A program made the translations under genes and the position numbers. Positions 1 through 7,230 of a stretch of DNA of 64,000 bases are shown here, piece after piece. Within the stretch, counting starts at the first letter, position 1, and every line of letters begins with the position of its first letter. Source of the DNA: JACCXG01 sp963717745 (lineage in GTDB: Bacteria; Acidobacteriota; Vicinamibacteria; Vicinamibacterales; 2-12-FULL-66-21). The DNA lies in the NCBI GenBank assembly GCA_963717745.1, contig CAVQXJ010000020.1, forward strand, positions 209,025-273,024, written 5' to 3'. The notes under the pieces are model-generated. The model saw nothing but the letters and a program-made list of their open reading frames with translations. It searched no databases and was not told the DNA's origin.

Positions 1-2
1 GC

Positions 3-743
3 GCACTCCGGCGCCTGCGGTGGGTCCATGCCTTCGACGTGGTCGTCGTAGAGTGGGGGATGCACGCGCTCGTCAAGGCGGTGCTGGGAGCGTCCAGGCT
101 GTTTGGCGCGAACGCGGTCACGGGGTTCTGGAAGCAGGCGCTGCCGCCGCTGATGCAATCGATGCCGGTCAGCGGCAGCAGCGAGACGATCTCGACGCTG
201 CACACCCGCCACCACCACATCTACCGGCATGTGGAGATGGAGCTCTTCGTTCCGAAGCCGCACCTGATGTCAGCGGCGGCGTTCCTTCAGGAGGCGATTC
301 CGTTCTTCGCGGGCTCGAATACGGTCGTCAGCGCGAGTATGAGCGCGGAGCTCACCCGAGCCGGCTTGCTCGACGAATACGAGGCGCTGCGGAACCAGTA
401 TGTGCACCACTACCTCATATTCTTCCGGCGCGTGCTGGCCGAGGAGACGTTCCTCGCCATGAACGAAGGCGAAGAGCGGTACTCGATCAGCCTCTTCACC
501 TTCGAGCCGGAGCGCCGACGGCAGCCGTACTACGCGGTGTGCGGCGTCCTGGCAAGGGCGTTTGCACGGCTCTACTCGGCCCGACCGCATTGGGGGAAGT
601 ACAACCCGCTGACGGCTGTGGAGATCGCGCCGCTGTATCCGAAGCTGGAGCGCTTTCGCGAGATCTGCCTGGCGCACGATCCGAATGGTGTGTTTCAGAA
701 CGCCTACACCGCGCCACTCACTTCACCGCTCGATCAGCGTTGA
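3..743 (+). CDS. FAD-linked oxidase, aldonolactone oxidase-like, C-terminal part
   Basis: The frame is open to the left edge, so the N-terminal FAD-binding (PP-loop) half lies outside the window. What is visible resembles the C-terminal catalytic domain of the D-arabinono-1,4-lactone oxidase / L-gulonolactone oxidase family. It has a run of HxxxY-type residues and the typical terminal block: RPHWGKYNP, then a Y-P-K-L-x-x-F helix, then DPNGVFQN about 30 residues later. Such enzymes oxidise an aldonolactone or a related sugar alcohol using FAD. The substrate cannot be told from this fragment. The gene ends just before the convergent TPR/DUF2914 gene. The family call is good; the exact activity is inference. 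Confidence 0.72.
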   Translation, partial: ALRRLRWVHAFDVVVVEWGMHALVKAVLGASRLFGANAVTGFWKQALPPLMQSMPVSGSSETISTLHTRHHHIYRHVEMELFVPKPHLMSAAAFLQEAIPFFAGSNTVVSASMSAELTRAGLLDEYEALRNQYVHHYLIFFRRVLAEETFLAMNEGEERYSISLFTFEPERRRQPYYAVCGVLARAFARLYSARPHWGKYNPLTAVEIAPLYPKLERFREICLAHDPNGVFQNAYTAPLTSPLDQR

Positions 744-766
744 TCGAGCCTCTGGCCGCCGCGTTC

Positions 767-1891
767 TCATCGCACCGAGAAGCGTTGCTCGGCTAGCAGG
801 TTGCCGTCAGCGCTCCTGACTTCCACTCGCCAGTCGCCGGGCTTTACGGTCTGCCGGCTGTAGGTACGAAACCCCTCACTCGCGTTGGCGCCAATCGAGA
901 GCCTCACGGATTGCCGCACCGTGCCTCCGTGATACCAGCGATGCATTACGGTGCCGGCGCGCGCGGACCTGACACGTGTGTAAAAGACGAGTGGCCCAGG
1001 GGCGACGGCGTTGCCCACCCGGTCGCAGCGCCAGTTGCGCTCATTCGTCGAGAGGCTCCGACACAGCTCAGCGGCGACCAGCGTGACCGCTCCCGGCAAC
1101 GGCGCTGACGGCTGACTGCCAGGGACGCTCCGATTGTCGGGAACAGGTGCGGTCTTCGGCGGCGCTTGCGCTTGCGGTTCGGGCGGGGCGGGCGTGGGCG
1201 GCCGTGCGTCCGGTCGCGGCGGCACGACCTCCGAGGCGGCTGGTGCGGACGTGTTGCGAGACGACCAGGGTCGCACCACCAGCAGCACAACCAGGAGAAG
1301 GACAACGGCCATCGCCACCCACACGGCCAAGTGAGGACCTCTCGCTGCCACTGGAGCGCCAGAGATCATGTTGGGGGCGACCGGCAGCGAGGGACCGGGA
1401 ATGGACCGGGGCGTCACGGACGTCGCTGGCGGGACCTCCGCCGCGTCCGCGGCGCTCGCAGGGCGCTCAGGAGCAGGCGTCGTGGCAGCCACCGGTGGCG
1501 GTTCGACAATCGGGGTCTCTGGTCCGGCGTCGGTGTCCGGTGTAGGCGAGAGCGATGTGGGGGCATCGATCGACACCCCACGCGCGCGGCAAAAACTCTC
1601 GAGGTTCTCGCGACTGGCGACGACCATCGGATGCTCGGGCGGAAGCGACGCCGACGCAATGGCGACCGCCCGGCGATAGAACATCTCGGCATCGTCCAGA
1701 TTCCCGGTTTGTTCGGCGACGACGGCGAGGTTGTTGAAGGTGTTGGCCAGGTCCGGATGGAGCGGACCAAGCGTTTCTTCCTGGATGCGCGTCGCGCTTC
1801 TCAATAGTTCATCCGCCGACGCGAAGTCGCCGGCCGTTGCGGCCTGCTCCGCCCGCTCGAGCGTGTCACGCGCGTCGCGACGATCAGACAT
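767..1891 (-). CDS. TPR protein with one membrane span and C-terminal DUF2914 domain
   Basis: The 374-residue protein has three parts. Residues about 5-115 hold TPR helices of the kind found in kinesin-light-chain-like repeats (LGPLHPDLANTFNNLA; YRRAVAIA). A Pro/Ala/Thr-rich linker follows. One hydrophobic span lies near residues 188-212 and then another proline-rich linker. The last 100 residues match the DUF2914 pattern, with two cysteines (AELCRSL and WRCDRV), FYTRVRS, a central MHRWYHGG and a closing PGDWRVEVR strand. The layout suggests a cytoplasmic TPR sensor or scaffold joined to an extracytoplasmic beta-sandwich. No catalytic motif is seen and the role is unknown. ATG at 1891 has no strong ribosome-binding site. 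Confidence 0.82.
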   Translation of the reverse strand: MSDRRDARDTLERAEQAATAGDFASADELLRSATRIQEETLGPLHPDLANTFNNLAVVAEQTGNLDDAEMFYRRAVAIASASLPPEHPMVVASRENLESFCRARGVSIDAPTSLSPTPDTDAGPETPIVEPPPVAATTPAPERPASAADAAEVPPATSVTPRSIPGPSLPVAPNMISGAPVAARGPHLAVWVAMAVVLLLVVLLVVRPWSSRNTSAPAASEVVPPRPDARPPTPAPPEPQAQAPPKTAPVPDNRSVPGSQPSAPLPGAVTLVAAELCRSLSTNERNWRCDRVGNAVAPGPLVFYTRVRSARAGTVMHRWYHGGTVRQSVRLSIGANASEGFRTYSRQTVKPGDWRVEVRSADGNLLAEQRFSVR

Positions 1892-2094
1892 GAAGTCTCA
1901 GGCAGCTGACATAGGTGGGTGCTGGAAGCGCTGAGGGATTGTAGTCCAGTAGCCGGGAGTCCAAGCGGCGTCAGAACCGCTCGGCTGGGCTCGCGGGGTG
2001 CGCGGGTCGGTCTTCGTTTACAGGGGTGACGGCTGTTATGAGCCCTTGCCGTCTAAAGGTCCGTCGGCCGCAGTCACGCGGCTGAGGAGGTGTC

Positions 2095-2619
2095 ATGCGG
2101 GCTTACAAATCTGCTGTCTTCGCCCTCGTCGCGTTCAGCCTTGGAACATTGCCAGTGGGGGCGCAGGATGCAAAAACCGTCGAAGTGACGCCGTATGTGG
2201 CACTCGGGACGGCCGGGGCATCTCCCGTTGGCGCCGCCGTCACGTTCCCGGTCACGTCGACGCTCAGTGTCGAGACGGATGTGGCCTATCGTCGGGGCGA
2301 GGGCAACATCCACGCGCTGAGCTCGAGCGTCAGTCTCCTGTATTCCCTTCCGCGCGTCGGCAGAGCGACGCCGTATCTCGCCGGGGGAGTTGGGCTATCG
2401 CAATACGGGGCGCCCGTTTTCTCCTCCAACGGCGGTCTTCCGATCGGCACCGAGCCGAGCGTGGCCCTGACAGTGAACGCTGGGGGCGGCCTGAAAATGG
2501 CCATGAATGAAAAGTTGGATCTGCGAACGGATGCCCGGTGGTTCCAGTCCGTTGGCCCTCACGGATCGGAGCAGTTTCGCGTGGCTCAGGGCATCTCCTT
2601 CGATGTCGGTAAACGGTAG
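2095..2619 (+). CDS. Outer-membrane beta-barrel protein (OmpA-barrel-like)
   Basis: A 174-residue exported protein. ATG 2095 follows an excellent GAGGAGGTG ribosome-binding site. Residues 1-23 form a signal peptide ending in an A-Q-D cleavage region. The remainder is alternating beta strands rich in Gly, Tyr and Val (for example TPYVALGTAG, ATPYLAGGVGLS, VNAGGGLKM), with a final strand RVAQGISFDVGKR, as in small eight-stranded porin-like barrels (outer-membrane protein beta-barrel domain family). It probably sits in the outer membrane. No partner is visible; it lies between a DUF2914 gene and an ADOP permease, both on the other strand. Confidence 0.78.
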   Translation: MRAYKSAVFALVAFSLGTLPVGAQDAKTVEVTPYVALGTAGASPVGAAVTFPVTSTLSVETDVAYRRGEGNIHALSSSVSLLYSLPRVGRATPYLAGGVGLSQYGAPVFSSNGGLPIGTEPSVALTVNAGGGLKMAMNEKLDLRTDARWFQSVGPHGSEQFRVAQGISFDVGKR

Positions 2620-2738
2620 AGGAAGCGCCCACACGAGCTCTTTCAGGTCTTGATCGAGCACGACAGGATCGGAGCGAGCGGAGCGCGGTCACCAGCGTTG
2701 CAGGTGACCCGCCGCCGGCGGCGAGCGCCCTTGCGCGA

Positions 2739-5468
2739 TCACTCGGTCCGAAGGGCGATCATCGGATCGATCCGCATTGCGCGGGCCAACGGGCGTATGG
2801 TCGCGAGCGCGACGACGACCGACAATGTCGCCGCTGCAACCAGCAGCGACAGGGTGTCATTCGGTGTCACGCCAAAGAGCCGCGCCGAGACGAGCGACCC
2901 GGCGGCGCGGGCCAGAAGCGCGCCGATGAGCAGTCCGGCGGCGAGCCGGATCACGATCGCTCTGGCGACCAGCCACAACACGTCTCTGCGTGCCGCACCA
3001 AGCGCGATGCGGAGGCCGATCTCGCTCGTCCGCCGCTCGAGGCCATAGGAAACGGTGCCGTACAACCCTACGGAGGCGACGAGCAGCGCGAGCACCGCGA
3101 ATCCGACGAGAAAGCCGGCGGCCGTGCGTTCAGGTGCGAACGTCGCGAGCACTTGACGGCGCAGGGATCGCACCGGTCCCACCTCGACCCGCCCGTCGAC
3201 GTCGGCGATCGCGCGACGTACTGTCTCCGTCATGAGGTCCGCGTTCCCACTGGTGCGCAGTTGAATCTCGCAGCTGCTCGAGAGGTAGCTGTCCTGCAGC
3301 AGCGCCAGAAACACCGTCGGCGGGGGTGAGTCGCGCACGCTGTGAAATCGAGCGTCTTCGACCACTCCGACGATCTCGTGTGCGGCACCACGCCGAATCT
3401 GGAGCCGGCGTCCGACCGCGTTCACTCCGGTGAAGTACTTTCGAGCGAACGAGGCATTCACGACCGCGACCCGTGGCGTCGACGCCCGGTCGTCCGGCGA
3501 AATCGCCCGTCCCGCGATCACCGGCATGCCCATCGTCTGCGGATAGTTGGCAGCCACAGCGATCGTCTCCGCGGAGACCCGCTCGCCCGGAGCGGGGACG
3601 TAGCCCTCGATATCCAGGCTGCTGGAGCTGTTCGAGCCGCCGAACGGGCTGTATCGCGCGAGCGTCGCGCTCTCGACGCCCGGCAGCGCGCGGATCCGCT
3701 CGTACACGCGACTCCAGAGATCGAGCACCTCCGGTCGTGCGTCGGTACCGTGCGCGTCGGCGGCGACGCCGCCGGCCAGGCGGGCGTTGAGGCTCGCGAG
3801 CAGGATCCGGTCCTGATCGAATCCAAGGGGCGCGCGCTCCAGGTTGATCAGGGTACGCACGAGCAGCGCCGCGCCGACGACGAGCGTGACGGACATCGCA
3901 ATCTGGGCAATGACGAACGGATCGGTGGCGCCCGCCCGACGCCTCGACGCAGGAGAGCCAGCGGCACGCAGGGTGGCGAGGGGGTCGACGGCTCCGGCAC
4001 GCAACGCCGGCGCCAAGCCGAAGATCAGACTGGACAGGAGCGCCGCGCCAGTCGCGAAGGCGAGCACAACGCCGTCAATCGTGGCCTTGGCCGGATTGCT
4101 CGCCGCCACGAACGTGGCAAACAACGGCGGAGCGGCGAAGCGCGCGACGATCCCGCCGCCGACCGCGCCCAGGCCGGCCATGAGGAGACTTTCGGTGAGC
4201 CATTGGCGAATGAGACGCCCGCGGCTGGCCCCGAGCGCGCGGCGAACGGCGATCTCGCGCTGGCGCGTCACCGCGCGCGCCAGAAACAGCGTGCCGACGT
4301 TGGAACAGGCAATGAGGAGGATCACGCCGACGGCCGACAGCAGCAGGCCGAGCAGATTAGCGTTCTGCTCTCGGGTGACCGAGATGCCCCGCGCGCCCGA
4401 CACCATCTGCACGCGGACGCTCGCGATGCGCTGCCGATCGTTCTCGCTGGGCTGTGGACCGGCGCTGGCGGTCAGGAATTGACGAAGCGCTGACGTCGTG
4501 GCGGCCTCGGCGCCGGCGATCGGGTGCGACGGTCCCAAGCGGCCGAACAGGCTGAGCCAATAGAGCTCGGGTCGCGCGGCGGCCGAGGGGCGCAGTTGAA
4601 TCTGAGGCTGATGCGCGAGCGGCACCCAGAAGTCCGGCGAGCGACGAACGCGCTCGCCGAAGAACTCGGACGGCATCACGCCCACGATGCCGAACGTCGT
4701 GCCGTTGACGGTGATCGTGCGGCCGGCCGCCGCGGGATCGGCGTCGAGGCGCTGCCGCCAGAACCGGTCGCTGGCCACAGCGACGGGGACGGCACCCGGG
4801 CGGTCGTCGTGCCCTGTCAGCACTCGGCCGAGGGCTGGTGCGGCGCCGATCACCTCGAAGTAGTTTCCCGAGACGAGGTGTGCCGCTGCGCGCAAGTCGT
4901 TGCCCGGTCGACCTGGTAATCCCAGTGCGACCGTCTGTTCGCCCGACGCAAACGCACCGATCGACAGCAGGGGCAGGGGCTGAGAGCGGAGGTATTCAAA
5001 GGCCTCGCTGGAGAACAGGTCCCAGCGTCCACTCGGCGGCGGCGTGCTCGATCGAGTGCCCTCCGAGGCGCTGTCGCTGAACAGCACGAGCCGTCCGGGC
5101 TCGCGCACGGGCAGCGGCCTGAGCAGCAGCCCGTTCACCATCGAGAAGATGGCCGTGTTCGCGCCGATGCCGAGGGTCAAGGTCATGATCGCGACCACCG
5201 CAACGCCTGGCTGGTGCCGAATCGACCGGACGGCGTACCGCAGGTCGCTCGAGAGATCCTCCAGCCACCGCCCGCCCCTGGCATCGCGCGTCAACTCCCT
5301 GATCGGCGCCATGCCTCCGAAGGCGGCAAGAGCCCGGCGGCGCGCCTCTTCGGGGGGGACGCCGTCGCTGACCAAGTCGCGCGCGTGCGCCTCGACATGA
5401 AACGCCAGCTCTTCGTCGATGTCGCGGTCGATTCGATTACGGCGGAACCACTCAGGCAGGAACTTCAT
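2739..5468 (-). CDS. ADOP-family (MacB/FtsX-like) ABC transporter permease
   Basis: A 909-residue permease of the acidobacterial duplicated-orphan-permease type. Residues 1-85 are a cytoplasmic helical domain (MKFLPEWF, EEARRRALAAFGG). A first membrane span follows (VVAIMTLTLGIGANTAIF), then a MacB-type periplasmic domain (ALGRVLTGHDD; VNGTTFGIVGVMP) and an FtsX core with three spans (LLIACSNVGTLFLAR; QREIAVRRALGASRG). The periplasmic and FtsX modules then repeat (SEIGLRIALGAARRDVLWL; the last residues RIDPMIALRTE). No ATPase gene is adjacent, as is usual for ADOP. ATG 5468 is chosen over an upstream in-frame start because GAGG lies seven bases before it and it sits 13 bp after the PadR stop. 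Confidence 0.9.
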   Translation of the reverse strand: MKFLPEWFRRNRIDRDIDEELAFHVEAHARDLVSDGVPPEEARRRALAAFGGMAPIRELTRDARGGRWLEDLSSDLRYAVRSIRHQPGVAVVAIMTLTLGIGANTAIFSMVNGLLLRPLPVREPGRLVLFSDSASEGTRSSTPPPSGRWDLFSSEAFEYLRSQPLPLLSIGAFASGEQTVALGLPGRPGNDLRAAAHLVSGNYFEVIGAAPALGRVLTGHDDRPGAVPVAVASDRFWRQRLDADPAAAGRTITVNGTTFGIVGVMPSEFFGERVRRSPDFWVPLAHQPQIQLRPSAAARPELYWLSLFGRLGPSHPIAGAEAATTSALRQFLTASAGPQPSENDRQRIASVRVQMVSGARGISVTREQNANLLGLLLSAVGVILLIACSNVGTLFLARAVTRQREIAVRRALGASRGRLIRQWLTESLLMAGLGAVGGGIVARFAAPPLFATFVAASNPAKATIDGVVLAFATGAALLSSLIFGLAPALRAGAVDPLATLRAAGSPASRRRAGATDPFVIAQIAMSVTLVVGAALLVRTLINLERAPLGFDQDRILLASLNARLAGGVAADAHGTDARPEVLDLWSRVYERIRALPGVESATLARYSPFGGSNSSSSLDIEGYVPAPGERVSAETIAVAANYPQTMGMPVIAGRAISPDDRASTPRVAVVNASFARKYFTGVNAVGRRLQIRRGAAHEIVGVVEDARFHSVRDSPPPTVFLALLQDSYLSSSCEIQLRTSGNADLMTETVRRAIADVDGRVEVGPVRSLRRQVLATFAPERTAAGFLVGFAVLALLVASVGLYGTVSYGLERRTSEIGLRIALGAARRDVLWLVARAIVIRLAAGLLIGALLARAAGSLVSARLFGVTPNDTLSLLVAAATLSVVVALATIRPLARAMRIDPMIALRTE

Positions 5469-5481
5469 CGCTTGCCTCGAT

Positions 5482-5814
5482 TCAGCTCTGCAGAATCCAG
5501 CCGATCGCCTTCGACAGCCGCTGCCAGTCCGCAATCTCCCGAGCGAGCTGCTGGTGCCCCTTCCGCGTCAGCCGATAGACCTTGGCGCGGCGGCCCCCAT
5601 CGGTGTCGACCCATTCGGCGGCCAGCAAGCCCTTCTTTTCGAGTCGGTGCAGCGCCGGATACAGGGAGCCCTGCGGCACCTGCAGCAGCGCGCGCGACGT
5701 CTGGTTGATCTGCTGGGCGATGGCATAACCGTGCAGCGGCCCGGTCTCGATCGTTCGCAAGATCAGCAGATCGAGCGTTCCCTGGAGGACGTCGGATCGG
5801 TCAGAGGCCGGCAT
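5482..5814 (-). CDS. PadR-family transcriptional regulator
   Basis: A 110-residue PadR winged-helix regulator. It shows the family signature LQGTLDLLILRTI at residues 10-22, then GYAIAQQI, the recognition-helix region VPQGSLYPALHRLEKKGLL and the wing RRAKVYRLTRKG, with a dimerisation helix at the C-terminus (WQRLSKAIGWIL). It is the first gene of a two-gene unit with the ADOP permease 13 bp downstream. In this arrangement PadR usually represses its own operon until a ligand, often a phenolic or toxic compound, binds. The ATG lies eight bases after a candidate -10 box, so the transcript is probably leaderless. Confidence 0.93.
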   Translation of the reverse strand: MPASDRSDVLQGTLDLLILRTIETGPLHGYAIAQQINQTSRALLQVPQGSLYPALHRLEKKGLLAAEWVDTDGGRRAKVYRLTRKGHQQLAREIADWQRLSKAIGWILQS

Positions 5815-5822
5815 GCCTAGCC

Positions 5823-5851
5823 ATACTACCTATCTATAGGCAGTGTGTCTA
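5823..5851 (-). promoter_or_regulatory. Candidate promoter and operator of the PadR/ADOP operon
   Basis: On the minus strand a -35-like TAGACA (5851-5846) is 17 bases from a -10-like TAGTAT (5828-5823). Between them lies a perfect interrupted palindrome CCTAT-N2-ATAGG (5829-5840), a natural position for a repressor site. The PadR start codon begins eight bases after the -10, which predicts a leaderless mRNA. The boxes are seen; their use and PadR binding are inferred. Confidence 0.5.
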
Positions 5852-5863
5852 GGCATATGGTGG

Positions 5864-6883
5864 TCACCGGCGATTCATCGTGATCACCACCCGGAACCGG
5901 GCCTTGCCGCTCATCATTCGCTGGTATCCTTCGGCCGCGCGCTCCAGCGGGACGGTCTCGATCATCGGCCGCACCGACTGCAGCGCGCTGAACGCCATCG
6001 TCTCCTGCGAGTCGAGCGAGGTGCCCGATGGCCAGCCCTGGACCGCCTGCCTGGAAAGGATGATCTGCAGCGTCGAGACCTGAATCGGTTCCTGAGAGAT
6101 CCCGACTACGATCAGCTTGCCGTTCAGGCCGAGGCCGCCCATGGCTGCGCTCATCGCGTCGCTGCTGGTGACGGTCGTCAGGATGACCCGAGCCCCGCCA
6201 AGCGCTTGCAGCGCGGCCGCGACGTCTTGGCTCGCGGCGTCGATGTAGTGGTGGGCACCGAACTGCCGCGCGTCGGCCTCCTTGTCCTTGCCGCGCGCAA
6301 TCGCGACGGTGTTGTAGCCCATGCTGGCCGCGAACTGCACGGCGAGGTGCCCGAGGCCGCCGATACCCTGGATTGCCACGAGATCGCCCGCTCGCGCGCC
6401 GCTCGCGCGTAACGGATTGAACGTCGTCACTCCAGCACACAGGAGCGGTGCGGCATCCGCGGCCGAAAGCTCGTCCGGGATCTTGGCCAGCGTCTCCACC
6501 GGCGCCACCATGTACTCCGCATAGCCGCCGTCGTAGCTGATACCCGGCACGCGCATGTTGCGACAAAGCACGAAATCCCCGGCGCGGCAGGCGTCGCAGT
6601 AGCCGCAGTTGCCGCCAAACCAGCCGATGCCCACGCGCCTCCCCACCTCCCACTGACGCACACCCGGCCCGAGCGCATCGATCACGCCCGCGACCTCGTG
6701 CCCCGGGATCCGCGGCAGCTGGAGACCCGGCCACACCGCTTCCTTCACGACGACGTCGCTGTGGCAGATGCCGCACGCTTCGACCCGGACCCGCACCTCG
6801 CCTGACGCTGGCGATGGGATTTCACGCTCCACCAGCTCGAACTCTTTCGCCGCATTCACCTGCACCGCTTTCATCGTCGGCAT
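5864..6883 (-). CDS. Zinc-dependent alcohol dehydrogenase (MDR superfamily)
   Basis: A 339-residue medium-chain alcohol dehydrogenase that would oxidise alcohols or reduce aldehydes with NAD(P). Zinc residues are complete: catalytic C40 (GICHSD) and H62-E63 (PGHEVAG), a Cys in PLLCAGVT as the likely third ligand, and structural C93, C96, C99 and C107. The Rossmann motif is GIGGLGHLAVQFA. The length is normal for the family. ATG 6883 is chosen because AAGGAG lies six bases upstream; an extended in-frame start at 7141 would add 86 residues unlike the family. It ends about 50 bp before the PadR start and is probably a separate transcript. The substrate is unknown. Confidence 0.93.
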   Translation of the reverse strand: MPTMKAVQVNAAKEFELVEREIPSPASGEVRVRVEACGICHSDVVVKEAVWPGLQLPRIPGHEVAGVIDALGPGVRQWEVGRRVGIGWFGGNCGYCDACRAGDFVLCRNMRVPGISYDGGYAEYMVAPVETLAKIPDELSAADAAPLLCAGVTTFNPLRASGARAGDLVAIQGIGGLGHLAVQFAASMGYNTVAIARGKDKEADARQFGAHHYIDAASQDVAAALQALGGARVILTTVTSSDAMSAAMGGLGLNGKLIVVGISQEPIQVSTLQIILSRQAVQGWPSGTSLDSQETMAFSALQSVRPMIETVPLERAAEGYQRMMSGKARFRVVITMNRR

Positions 6884-7230
6884 CGCGACTCCTTGATGAT
6901 CTACTGCAAGAAACCAGTCCGTCTGGTGCTCGGAGCACCCGTCCATGGCCGTGGCCCGGAACTGTCGACTAGACTGCCAGCAGTGTTCCATACCGCACGG
7001 ACAGTCGATGCTGTTTTTCTTGTAACGATACGGGCATGCCCGCTTCCGCCCGTTCGGGAAAAGGCCTGCGAGGGGAACGAAATCGAGACGCCGCGGTCCT
7101 GCCGCTGGCTGGAAGCGGAGGTCCGTTGTAAACAGGCTCATGGCAGGCTTGCTGGCGCCGGAAAAACCTCGTGGGTATGATCCGTGCCGTTAGGTCATTG
7201 ACACGCTCGATATTTGTCATGGAGCCCGCC
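6884..7230. other. Divergent intergenic region, no gene seen
   Basis: This 347-bp gap separates the divergently transcribed alcohol dehydrogenase and PQQ dehydrogenase and must hold both promoters. A TTGACA occurs at 7198-7203 but has no convincing -10 at the right distance. No repeat or RNA gene was seen. Confidence 0.4.

Noticed and set aside
1166..1807. Plus-strand frames opposite the TPR/DUF2914 gene
   Set aside because: Arg/Gly-rich shadow sequence; the minus-strand frame has TPR, a membrane span and DUF2914.
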